Positions 51,830 through 60,254 of a stretch of DNA of 64,000 nt are shown here, in pieces; positions within the stretch are counted from its first letter, which is position 1, and each line of letters begins with the position of its first letter. Source of the DNA: CAZLDI01 sp964558415. GTDB taxonomy: Bacteria > Chloroflexota > Dehalococcoidia > SM23-28-2 > RBG-16-64-32. The stretch covers positions 26,406 to 90,405 of the forward strand of contig CAZLDI010000015.1 in NCBI GenBank assembly GCA_964558415.1. Direction: 5' to 3'. The position numbers and the translations under genes are program-made. The notes beneath the pieces were generated by a model. The model searched no databases. It was not told the DNA's origin and worked only from the letters and a program-made list of their open reading frames with translations.

Positions 51830-52868
51830 ACAACGCATCCTTCCGCGGTTCGGCAATGGACGACTTCTCGACGAACGACGCGAAGTCGTCAGCAGGCATG
51901 GGCTTACCCAGATAGTGGCCCTGGACCTTGGGGCACCCATTCTCGCTGAGAAAGGCGAGCTGGTCCCCGGTCTCCACCCCCTCTGCGACCACTTCGAGCC
52001 CCAGCGCCCGTGCCATCGCCAGGATGGCAGACGCGATCGCCGCGTCGTTCGGGTCCGAAGGGACTCCCCTTACGAAGGACCGGTCGATCTTGAGGCTATG
52101 CAAACAGAACCGCTTTAGATAGGCGAGAGATGAATAGCCGGTGCCGAAATCATCGATGGATATGCGGACCCCCATCTCACCGATTTCGCGCAACACCGCG
52201 ACCGAGCGGTCTACGTTCTCCATCGCCGCGCCTTCGGTTATCTCCACCTCGAGCCATTCCGGAGCGAGTCTGCTGCCGGCCAGCGCACTCTCGATCATCG
52301 GCAGGAGGTTGGCTTCCCGGAACTGTCGAGGCGACACGTTGACGGCAACCGCGACCGAGGGGAGGCCCTCGTCTTGCCACGATCTGTTCTGGGCGCATGC
52401 CGTACGCATCACCCACTCGCCAAGGTGAACGATCATCCCTGTCTCTTCTGCCAGCGGTATGAAGTCCGCTGGCGGGACCAACCCTCGAATCGGATGCTCC
52501 CACCGTACAAGCGCCTCGGCCCCCACGATCGCCCCCGTCTGAACGCTGAACTGAGGCTGGTAGTGAACAACAAATTCCCGCTGTTCCAGCGCGTGTCGTA
52601 GGCCGTTCTCGTCAGCCAGCCGCTCTAGAATAGACGCAGGGATCTCCCACGCCCGAGAGAATCGCTGGTGCAGAGGCAACGCCCTTCCGGCTTGCGGCAC
52701 CTTCCAGTTAGTGGCGAACTGCCGGTCCAGCGGCATCACTTGTCCACTGCTGTCAACTATGAATATACGATGGCGGCCCGACGCCGGCGTCGGGGGGCAA
52801 GCGGACGGCTGGCGCTCCTCGGCTTCGGCCGTGCGAACGCGTTGGGGGCTACGGTCTGATTGGCTCAT
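51810..52868 (-). CDS. EAL-domain cyclic-di-GMP phosphodiesterase
   Basis: 352 residues. The EAL domain (about 95-340) is complete: EALVRWEHP, NVSPRQF, EITEG, IDDFGTGYSSLAYLKRF, LKIDRSFV, EGVET and QGHYLGKPM, so metal and substrate residues are intact and c-di-GMP hydrolysis is expected. The N-terminal 90 residues hold no recognised sensor; two short related segments (LDRQFATNWKVP and LHQRFSRAWEIP) look like an internal repeat. ATG at 52868; a GTG two codons earlier is possible. It is transcribed away from copy 4 and cotranscribed with the CBS gene. Confidence 0.92.
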   Translation of the reverse strand: MSQSDRSPQRVRTAEAEERQPSACPPTPASGRHRIFIVDSSGQVMPLDRQFATNWKVPQAGRALPLHQRFSRAWEIPASILERLADENGLRHALEQREFVVHYQPQFSVQTGAIVGAEALVRWEHPIRGLVPPADFIPLAEETGMIVHLGEWVMRTACAQNRSWQDEGLPSVAVAVNVSPRQFREANLLPMIESALAGSRLAPEWLEVEITEGAAMENVDRSVAVLREIGEMGVRISIDDFGTGYSSLAYLKRFCLHSLKIDRSFVRGVPSDPNDAAIASAILAMARALGLEVVAEGVETGDQLAFLSENGCPKVQGHYLGKPMPADDFASFVEKSSIAEPRKDALYGVTVS

Positions 52869-53117
52869 AAGCACTCAGCGGCGCTGATCCAACAGGGAAT
52901 CCGCGTCGATCTACTGCATTGATAGTGACGCGCCCACGTGGCCGGCCGTTACTGATACCCTGATCAAATCGGTGGCCGGCCCCAAACGCCGCGCACCATG
53001 ACTGGATAGGTCTCGCAATTCGCCGCGCCTAAGCGGACTTGCGTCAACCCGTTGACGTCAAGGCACGATTCTCGCACGATAGGCCTTGCTCTCCCGTTAA
53101 CGTGAGGATCGGATCAC
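52869..53117. promoter_or_regulatory. Divergent control region between EAL gene and copy 4
   Basis: 249 bases with no gene. It holds two direct copies of GTGGCCGGCC (52938-52947 and 52972-52981, 34 bases apart), a pair of GCACGAT repeats 11 bases apart (second one in the -10 of copy 4) and the copy 4 promoter. The 34- and 11-base periods, near whole helical turns, suggest regulator sites. Confidence 0.4.
53052..53080 (+). promoter_or_regulatory. Promoter of kinase-ATPase-cyclase copy 4
   Basis: TTGACG at 53052-53057, 17-base spacer, CACGAT at 53075-53080. It matches the promoter of copy 1 at 37899-37927 in both hexamers and spacing. The leader to the TTG start is about 37 bases. Confidence 0.5.
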
Positions 53118-56100
53118 TTGCTTTGTAACTCCTGTGGCCACGATAACCGCGAAGGCCGCCGCTTCTGCGTGCAATGCGGCGGCTCGCTAGCCTCCGGGTG
53201 CCCTTCGTGTGGAGCCTCCAACGAACCGGGTGAGCGATTCTGCGGCTCCTGCGGTCAGGTCGTGGGCGCAGAAGCGCTCGTGTCGCGAACGCCGACGCCT
53301 TCGCCCGCGCTGCCGCAGTCCTTCGCTTCCGGCCGCTACCAGGTGAAGGGCTTCCTCGGCGAGGGTGGCCGCAAGCGCGTCTACCTTGCGCACGATGAGA
53401 AGCTCGACCGCGATGTGGCCGTCGCCATCATCAAGACCGACGGGCTGGACGAGGCGGGGATGTCGCGCGTGCAACGGGAGGCGCAGGCGATGGGGCGCCT
53501 GGGCGACCATGCAAACATCGTCACGATCCACGATGTCGGCAATGACGGTGGCCAGCCGTACATCGTCTCGCAGTACATGGCCGGCGGCGACCTGGACGGA
53601 ATGCTGAACAAGGCCCCGGACCGCCGCCTGCCGATCCAGGAGGCGATCCGCATCGCCCAGCAGGTCCAGCAGGGGCTCGCCCACGCGCACGGCCGCGGCA
53701 TCGTCCACCGCGATCTGAAGCCGGGCAACATCTGGCTGACGGAGGATGGCACAGCCAAGATCGGCGACTTCGGCCTCGCCGTCGCGCTCGACCGCAGCCG
53801 TCTGACGATGGAGGGGATGATGGTGGGGACGGTGGCCTACATGCCGCCGGAACAGGCGCTGGGCAGGCAGCCGGACGCCCGCTCGGACCTTTACTCGCTG
53901 GGCTGCGTCACGTACGAGATGGTGACCGGGCGGCCGCCCTTCCTGGGCGACGACCCGGTGGCGATCATCTCGCAGCACATCAACACCGCCCCGGTCGCCC
54001 CCTCCTGGCACAACCCCGAGGTGCCGCGGTCACTGGAATCGCTGCTCCTGCGGCTGCTGGCCAAGGACCCGAACGAGCGGCCGGAGAGCGCCGCCGCGAT
54101 CCCGGAGGCACTGCGCGCGATCGTCGATTCGGCCTCGACCACGGCCCCGGCCGCGGCAGAGTCCGATGTCAATCCGCTGGACCGGCTGGCAAGCGGCATC
54201 TTCGTCGGCCGCGAGAAGGAGATGGACGAGCTGCGCGCCGGGCTCGAGGACTCGCTCTCCGGACGCGGACGCTTGCTGATGCTGGTGGGCGAGCCGGGGA
54301 TCGGCAAGACGCGCACGTCCGAGGAGTTCGCGACGTACGCTCGGCTGCGTAACGTGCAGGTGCTGTGGGGCCGCTGCTACGAGGGCGAGGGAGCGCCGGC
54401 CTACTGGCCGTGGGTGCAGATCATCCGCTCTTACGTGCACGACAAGGAACCGAAGGAGTTGATGAGCGAGATGGGACCCGGCGCCGCCGACATCGCCCAG
54501 GTGGTGTCCGAGGTCAAGGAGCGGCTGCCCGGTCTGCCGGCGCCACCGGCGCTAGAGCCGGAGCAGGCGCGCTTCCGCCTGTTCGACAGCATCACCACCT
54601 TCCTGAAGAACGCCGCGAAGGACACGCCGCTGATGGTCGTGCTGGACGACTTGCACTGGGCCGACAAGCCGTCCCTGCTGCTGCTGCAGTTCCTGGCGCG
54701 CGAGTTGCGCGGCAGCCGCCTGCTGGTCCTGGGGACGTACCGCGACGTGGAACTGAGGCGTCAGCATCCGCTGGCGCAGACGCTGGGTGAACTGAACCGC
54801 GAGAACCTGAGCCAGCGCATCTTGCTGCGGGGGCTGACGGCCCGGGACGTGGCGCGCTTCATCGAGATGACAGCGGGGATCGAGCCGCCAGCGACGCTGG
54901 TCGAGGCGGTGTTCAAGGAGACGGAAGGGAACCCGTTTTTCACCAACGAGATCGTGCGGCTGCTGGTGACCGACGGGAGGCTGGAGCACCCAGAGGCGGT
55001 GAAGCAGTGGAGCGTGACTATACCCCAGAGCGTGCGGGAGGTCGTCGGGCGGCGGCTGGACCATCTGTCCGAGGCGTGCAACAAGGTACTGACGATCGGC
55101 TCCGTGATCGGCCGCGAGTTCAGCCTGCGGGTGCTGGAGAAGGTCAGCGATGTATCTGGGGACCGGCTCCTCGAAGCTCTGGAGGAAGCGGTCGCCGCAC
55201 GGGTGATCACGGAGGTCCCGCGCATGCCGGACCAGTACAGCTTCTCCCACGCCCTAATCCGCGAGACGCTGTACGAGGAGCTGACCACGACGCGGCGTGT
55301 GCGTCTCCACCGCCAGATCGGCGAAGTGTTGGAGGAGACCGACCCGGAGGCTCACCTGCCGCAACTGGCGTACCACTTCTGCGAGGCCGCCTCGGCCGGA
55401 GATGTGGACAAGGCGGTGGACTACGCCACGCGCGCCGCGGAGCGGGCGATGGGCCTGGTGGCATACGAAGAGGCTGCGGGACATTACGAGCGCGGCCTCC
55501 AGGTCCTCGAGCTTAAGCAGCCGCCGGACGAGGCGATGCGCTGTGAACTGCTCATCGCCCAGTCCGATGCTCAGTGGAAAAGCGGTGAGACTGACAAAGG
55601 AGTGGAGACGGCCAGGAGGGCAGCCGACATCGCCGCAAAGGTAGGCCCAGCCGAACTCCTGGCGCGAGCCGCTCTTGCCCTTGACGAAGCGCGATTCGTC
55701 GGGGGCGTGCCGGCCAGCGAGTCGCTGCCATATCTTGAAAGAGCGCTTGAGGCTGCGGGAGAAGCAGAGACGGACTCACGAGCGCGCCTGCTATCCGTGA
55801 TGCCAAGAGCGTTGTGGTTCCAAATGTCCTCCATAGAGTCAAAGGTCGCGATGGCCAGGGAGGCGCTCGACATCGCCGACAGGTTGGGGGATTTATCCCT
55901 TCGGGCAGTGGCTCTCAATGGGATGCACTGGGCTCTCTGGGGGCCAGAAGCTGCGGAAGAGCGCCTCGCGGTCGCCACGGAGCTCTTGCAGCTGGCGCGG
56001 GCGGCCGGCGACAAAGGGTTGGAGGTAGCGGGACGCCTCTGGCGCCTGACCGACCATCTGGAGCTCGGAGACATTCGGGCCGCGGACGAGGAGATCGAAG

Positions 56101-57500
56101 CCTTCAGCCACCTGGCGGAAGAGTTGCGGCAGCCTCTTTATCACAGCTACCTGGCACTATGGAGGGCGATGCGCTCACTGCTGGACGGGCGCCTCCTCGA
56201 GGCGGAGAAGCTGGTCTTCGAAGCCCTGAGCCTCGGGCAGAGGGCTCAATCCCAGGCGGCGTCCCAGGCATTCGGGGCGCAAATGGTCGACCTTCGCTGG
56301 AAGCAGGGACGTTTGGGGGAACTTGAAGCGTCCACAAGAGGGTTCGCGGAGCAGAACCCGGCGCTGCCGGTCTGGCGCTGCGTGCTCGCCCTCATCTACG
56401 CGGAGACCGGAAAAGCGGACGAGGCACGAAGGGAGTTTCAACTCCTTGCCGCCAATGACTTCGTGGGTCTGCCAAGAGATGGGTTGTGGCTGATCTCGAT
56501 AGCCGTCCTGGCCGATGTCTGTGCCCTGTTAGCCGACACTAAGGCAGCAGCAGCGCTGTACGAGCTGCTGAAGCCGTATGGCAGCCGCTGTATCGTTACG
56601 GGCAATGCCATCGCCTGCGCCGGCCCGGCGTCCCGCCACCTCGGCAACCTCACCGCTCAACTGTCTCGCTGGGACGAATCGGAGATGTATTTTGAGGACG
56701 CCATAAAGACCAACGAAAAGCTCGGAGCCCGGCCGTGGCTGGCCCTGACCCAGGAGTGGTACGCCCGCATGCTCCTGAGCCGGGGCAGGCCCGGCGATCG
56801 GGAGAAAGCGCTGCACCTGCTGACTCAAGCTCTCGATATTGCACAGGAACTGGGCCTCAAGGTGCTGGTCGAGCGGTGCCTCGGCCACAAGCTGCGAATC
56901 CAGGGCATCGACCTCAGCGACCTCGGTTCATCGATCGACACGGTCGCGCGGGAGGCGCTCGCAGACCAGCCGGACCTGAAGCGCCACGCTGCCCCAGACG
57001 GCACCGTCACGATCATGTTCAGCGACATCGAAGGCTCTACGGTGCTCACGGAAAGGCTCGGCGACAAGGCCTGGATGGCCGTGCTGAAGGAGCACAACAC
57101 CATCGTCCGGGAGCACGTGAAGGCCCACGGCGGCTTCGAGGTGAAGAGCGAGGGCGACGGCTTTATGGTGGCGTTCCAGTCCGCCGCGAAGGCGCTGGAG
57201 TGCGCGAGCGCCGTCCAGAAGGCGCTGGCGGAGCGCAACAAGAGCGCGGATCAACCGGTGATGGTGCGCATGGGGCTGCACACGGGGGAAACGATCAAGG
57301 AGGGCGAGGACTTCTTCGGCAAGAACGTGATCCTGGCGGCGCGGATCGCTGCGCAGGCGACGGGCGGAGAGATACTCGTATCCGGCCTGCTGAAGGCGCT
57401 TGTGGATAGCGCCGGCGACATCAACTGGGGCGATAAGCGCGAGGTGGAGCTGAAGGGCTTGACCGGGACGCACGAGATATACGGAGTCGAGTGGCGCTGA
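53118..57500 (+). CDS. Multidomain signalling protein copy 4 (B type): zinc ribbon, kinase, STAND-like ATPase, TPR, cyclase
   Basis: 1460 residues from TTG at 53118, which directly precedes the zinc ribbon (CNSC, CVQC, CPSC, CGSC) as in copy 1. Kinase about 72-335 with HRDLKPGN (197) and DFG; Walker A GEPGIGKT (391); Walker B VVLDDLHWAD (507); TPR-type helices about 760-1240; cyclase from about 1294. Over roughly residues 150-610 it is nearly identical in protein to copy 2, with only scattered changes (for example RDKE to HDKE), although the codons differ often; the TPR part is much less similar. It lacks both insertions of copies 2 and 3 and has the shortest cyclase linker (KSADQPV). It reads DFFGKNVILAAR like the others. 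tcuA-like gene follows after 13 bases. Confidence 0.92.
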   Translation: MLCNSCGHDNREGRRFCVQCGGSLASGCPSCGASNEPGERFCGSCGQVVGAEALVSRTPTPSPALPQSFASGRYQVKGFLGEGGRKRVYLAHDEKLDRDVAVAIIKTDGLDEAGMSRVQREAQAMGRLGDHANIVTIHDVGNDGGQPYIVSQYMAGGDLDGMLNKAPDRRLPIQEAIRIAQQVQQGLAHAHGRGIVHRDLKPGNIWLTEDGTAKIGDFGLAVALDRSRLTMEGMMVGTVAYMPPEQALGRQPDARSDLYSLGCVTYEMVTGRPPFLGDDPVAIISQHINTAPVAPSWHNPEVPRSLESLLLRLLAKDPNERPESAAAIPEALRAIVDSASTTAPAAAESDVNPLDRLASGIFVGREKEMDELRAGLEDSLSGRGRLLMLVGEPGIGKTRTSEEFATYARLRNVQVLWGRCYEGEGAPAYWPWVQIIRSYVHDKEPKELMSEMGPGAADIAQVVSEVKERLPGLPAPPALEPEQARFRLFDSITTFLKNAAKDTPLMVVLDDLHWADKPSLLLLQFLARELRGSRLLVLGTYRDVELRRQHPLAQTLGELNRENLSQRILLRGLTARDVARFIEMTAGIEPPATLVEAVFKETEGNPFFTNEIVRLLVTDGRLEHPEAVKQWSVTIPQSVREVVGRRLDHLSEACNKVLTIGSVIGREFSLRVLEKVSDVSGDRLLEALEEAVAARVITEVPRMPDQYSFSHALIRETLYEELTTTRRVRLHRQIGEVLEETDPEAHLPQLAYHFCEAASAGDVDKAVDYATRAAERAMGLVAYEEAAGHYERGLQVLELKQPPDEAMRCELLIAQSDAQWKSGETDKGVETARRAADIAAKVGPAELLARAALALDEARFVGGVPASESLPYLERALEAAGEAETDSRARLLSVMPRALWFQMSSIESKVAMAREALDIADRLGDLSLRAVALNGMHWALWGPEAAEERLAVATELLQLARAAGDKGLEVAGRLWRLTDHLELGDIRAADEEIEAFSHLAEELRQPLYHSYLALWRAMRSLLDGRLLEAEKLVFEALSLGQRAQSQAASQAFGAQMVDLRWKQGRLGELEASTRGFAEQNPALPVWRCVLALIYAETGKADEARREFQLLAANDFVGLPRDGLWLISIAVLADVCALLADTKAAAALYELLKPYGSRCIVTGNAIACAGPASRHLGNLTAQLSRWDESEMYFEDAIKTNEKLGARPWLALTQEWYARMLLSRGRPGDREKALHLLTQALDIAQELGLKVLVERCLGHKLRIQGIDLSDLGSSIDTVAREALADQPDLKRHAAPDGTVTIMFSDIEGSTVLTERLGDKAWMAVLKEHNTIVREHVKAHGGFEVKSEGDGFMVAFQSAAKALECASAVQKALAERNKSADQPVMVRMGLHTGETIKEGEDFFGKNVILAARIAAQATGGEILVSGLLKALVDSAGDINWGDKREVELKGLTGTHEIYGVEWR

Positions 57501-57513
57501 CAGCCTCCAGGGC

Positions 57514-58992
57514 GTGAGCAAAGAGCTTCAGCCGCACGACGTGATAGTCGTCGGCGCCGGGAACGCCGGACTGTGCGCGGCCCTGGCGGCGCGCCAGGGC
57601 GGGGCGCGGGTGCTGGTGCTGGAGAAGGCGCCCCTGGGGATGCGCGGCGGGAACACGTACTTCACCGGCGCCGCGTTTCGGTTCCCATTTGAGGGGATCG
57701 AAGACATTCGCCGGCTGATCCCGGACCTTTCGGAGGCAGAGGTTCAGTCGGTGGATGTGGGAAGCTATCCGGCCTCACAGTTCACTGATGACCTGACACG
57801 GGTGTCGGACGGACGGGCCGATGCGGAACTGTCTCAGGCACTGGTCGCGGAAGCATTCCAGACGATGGTCTGGATGCGGGAGCGCGGCGTGCGCTGGACG
57901 CTCTCGGCGGGACGGCAGGCGTTTGAGCGCGGCGGCGTGCGTCGCTTCTGGGGCGGGCTGGTGATTGAAGTGGTCGGCGGCGGGGCCGGCCTCTCCGACC
58001 GGCTGTTCGAGATCGCGGAGGCGACGGGCATCGACGTGCGATACGAGGCGGCAACCCAGGCGTTGCTCCTGGAGGGGGGCCGGGTTACGGGCCTCATGAC
58101 CGCCGGCGGGGAACTCCGCTGCGCCGCGGTCGTACTGGCCTGTGGTGGATTCGAGGCGAACGCGGAGATGCGGGTGCAGCACCTGGGCCCGGACTGGGAG
58201 CACGCAAGGGTGCGCGGGACGGAGTTCAACACCGGGGACGGCCACCGCATCGCGCTGGCGGCGGGCGCCGCGCCGGCGGGGGATTGGTCGAGCTGCCACG
58301 CCGTCGCCTGGGACCTGAACGCGCCACCTGTGGGCAACCGGCGGATCGGAGACCTGTACCAGAAGCACTCGTACCCGCTCGGCATCATCGTCAACACCAG
58401 CGGCGAGCGCTTCGTGGACGAGGGCGCTGACTTCCGCAACTACACGTATGCCAGGTACGGACGCGAGATCTTGAAGCAGCCGCACCGCGTAGCCTTCCAG
58501 CTTTTCGATGCGAAAGTCGAACATCTGCTGCGCGACGAGTATCGCATCCGCGAGGTGACGAAGGCGTCGGCAGAGACGGTCGGCGCGCTGGGAGGGGCGC
58601 TTGGCATCGAGCGGCACGCCCTCGAGCGGACGGTCGCCGCCTTTAACGCCGCGGTACAACCGGGAGAGTTCGACCCGACCGCGCTGGACGGCAAGCGGAC
58701 GGACGGGATCACGCCGCCGAAGAGCAACTGGGCGCTGCCGCTGGACACGCCGCCGTACGCGGGCTACGCGGTGACGTGCGGGATCACGTTCACGTTCGGC
58801 GGGCTTAGAATCGACCGCGAGGCGCGGGTGCTCGACACCACTGGGAACCCGATCGGCGGCCTGTACGCTGCGGGAGAGATCGTGGGTGGGCTGTTCTGGG
58901 GTAATTATGCCGGAGGTTCCGGGCTGACGGCGGGAGCCGTCTTCGGACGCATCGCGGGGGAGGGCGCGGCCGGCTGCGCGAGGAGCCGGTGA
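57514..58992 (+). CDS. FAD-dependent dehydrogenase, tricarballylate dehydrogenase (TcuA)-like
   Basis: 492 residues of the fumarate reductase/succinate dehydrogenase flavoprotein superfamily. FAD-binding VVGAGNAGLCAALAARQGG at the N-terminus, EKAPLGMRGGNTYFTGAAFR (the TcuA-like 'GGNT' segment), ACGGFEANAEMR, and the C-terminal GLYAAGEIVGGLFWGNYAGGSGL. TcuA oxidises tricarballylate to cis-aconitate; related proteins act on other dicarboxylates or steroids, so substrate is open. GTG start at 57514, 13 bases after copy 4, so probably on the same mRNA. tcuB/tcuC partners are not present. Confidence 0.85.
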   Translation: MSKELQPHDVIVVGAGNAGLCAALAARQGGARVLVLEKAPLGMRGGNTYFTGAAFRFPFEGIEDIRRLIPDLSEAEVQSVDVGSYPASQFTDDLTRVSDGRADAELSQALVAEAFQTMVWMRERGVRWTLSAGRQAFERGGVRRFWGGLVIEVVGGGAGLSDRLFEIAEATGIDVRYEAATQALLLEGGRVTGLMTAGGELRCAAVVLACGGFEANAEMRVQHLGPDWEHARVRGTEFNTGDGHRIALAAGAAPAGDWSSCHAVAWDLNAPPVGNRRIGDLYQKHSYPLGIIVNTSGERFVDEGADFRNYTYARYGREILKQPHRVAFQLFDAKVEHLLRDEYRIREVTKASAETVGALGGALGIERHALERTVAAFNAAVQPGEFDPTALDGKRTDGITPPKSNWALPLDTPPYAGYAVTCGITFTFGGLRIDREARVLDTTGNPIGGLYAAGEIVGGLFWGNYAGGSGLTAGAVFGRIAGEGAAGCARSR

Positions 58993-59034
58993 TATTAAGC
59001 CACGTGGAGGTGACGTTACCGGGGACGCCTCCTG

Positions 59035-60222
59035 CTAAGGGGCCGGTGAAGGCGTTGGCGGTGGCGGGGTTGGAGTTGGGGTTGGCGGCGGGAGCGTGGC
59101 CGCCGGCGTCGGAGAAGGGGTTGGGGACGCGGGCCCGGGTGTAGGTGTGGGCGTTGGCGTTGACGTCGGCGTAGGCGTTGGCGTGGGGGTCGGCGTCGGG
59201 GTGGGAGTGGGGGTCGGCGGTAGCTGAGTTTGCAGCCAGCCGAAATAGGCGTCTATGCCGGCACGATACCCTTCGGCGATCGCCTGGCGCATCTCCGGGA
59301 GGCTCAATAACTGCGCCTCCGTGTAGTTGGAGAGAAACATCGCTTCCGCGATAATCCCCGGCATCATGCTCGGCCGGAAGTTATCGTTAGTCCCCAGCAA
59401 CCAGGAGTGGGCGTTTCGCGGGTCTCCCCCCACCAAGGCGTCGTTCTTGACGCCTCTGTCGGGTACGGCGTAACCGGCGCCGTTGATCGAATTGAGCAGG
59501 CCCTGCCGTGTAATATCCGCGAGCGCCCAGCTAAAGTAACCGAAGGGGCGGTCCGGGTTGTAGTAGACCTCGAGGCCCCGAATGCTGCTGTCGCTCGAGC
59601 CGTTGAAGTGCACTGAAACCAGGATGTCTGCCGGCAGCTGGTTCGCGAGGTCCACCCGGGCCTGTATCTCATCCCGGCGTTCGATCGCCGTGTCTGCATA
59701 GAACTCGGTCAGGGTGTAGTCGCCGCTGCGAGTGAGGACGACGTTGTAGCCCTGGGCAGCGAGCAACGGGGCGAGTCTCAGGGAAACATCCAGGTTGATG
59801 TCCTTCTCCGCCATGCCCAGGTTGCTTGCGCCGACGTAGTTGGGCCCACCGTGCCCGGGATCAATGACGATTGTGTACGGGGGCCCGTGCAGGATCTCGA
59901 TCGGTGGAGCAGGCGGTGGCGGTGGCGCTGGGGCCGGCGGGGGCGGCGCGGGCGCACGTTCAACCGATGTGTACGACGGCCCTTCAATGTGCTGCTGCGT
60001 CTCAGCCGGGGGCGGTTCTGGCGAGGGAGTCGCCGCAGTCGTTGGTGAGGGCGTCAGTGTAGGTCGCGGCGATCGTTTCGCCGCGGGCGTCGGCGTTGCC
60101 TGCGGTTCGCTGCTAGCGTCGTTACACCCCGCGGCGGCTATCGCCAGGAGAAGGCTGCCGGCCAAAAGGAGACGGAACAGCCGCCCCTGCGGGGCGCTGG
60201 TGCGTTTGCGTCGACGCTTCAT
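59035..60222 (-). CDS. N-acetylmuramoyl-L-alanine amidase lipoprotein with PT-rich tail
   Basis: 395 residues. Lipoprotein signal with lipobox (AIAAAGC), then a Pro/Thr/Ser linker (about 35-105) and an Amidase_3 domain (about 110-335). Zinc and catalytic residues: IDPGHGG (His), GMAEKDINLD (Glu), ILVSVHFNGS (His), IIAEAMFLSN (Glu). The last 60 residues are nearly pure Thr-Pro/Pro repeats. It cleaves the peptide side chain from peptidoglycan, or a related wall polymer, on the outer face. ATG at 60222 with TAGTAT six bases upstream. Proline/threonine-rich surface lipoproteins are common in Chloroflexota. Confidence 0.92.
   Translation of the reverse strand: MKRRRKRTSAPQGRLFRLLLAGSLLLAIAAAGCNDASSEPQATPTPAAKRSPRPTLTPSPTTAATPSPEPPPAETQQHIEGPSYTSVERAPAPPPPAPAPPPPPAPPIEILHGPPYTIVIDPGHGGPNYVGASNLGMAEKDINLDVSLRLAPLLAAQGYNVVLTRSGDYTLTEFYADTAIERRDEIQARVDLANQLPADILVSVHFNGSSDSSIRGLEVYYNPDRPFGYFSWALADITRQGLLNSINGAGYAVPDRGVKNDALVGGDPRNAHSWLLGTNDNFRPSMMPGIIAEAMFLSNYTEAQLLSLPEMRQAIAEGYRAGIDAYFGWLQTQLPPTPTPTPTPTPTPTPTPTSTPTPTPTPGPASPTPSPTPAATLPPPTPTPTPPPPTPSPAP
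59036..59220 (-). repeat. Tandem Thr-Pro codon repeat at the amidase 3' end
   Basis: Imperfect 6-bp units (ACNCCN on the minus strand, seen as GGCGTN/GGNGTN on the plus) repeated for about 60 codons. Such tracts change length by slippage and may be misassembled. Confidence 0.75.
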
Positions 60223-60228
60223 CACAGC

Positions 60229-60234
60229 ATACTA
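60229..60234 (-). promoter_or_regulatory. Putative -10 box (TAGTAT) of amidase gene, leaderless type
   Basis: TAGTAT on the minus strand, six bases before the ATG at 60222, with no Shine-Dalgarno in between. Confidence 0.4.
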
Positions 60235-60254
60235 ACGCCGGCTGAGAGGGCGGG

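Noticed and set aside
59036..59220. Regular short repeats resembling a CRISPR or satellite array
   Set aside because: The units are 6-bp Thr-Pro codons in frame with the amidase; there are no spacers. No CRISPR array was seen anywhere in the window.
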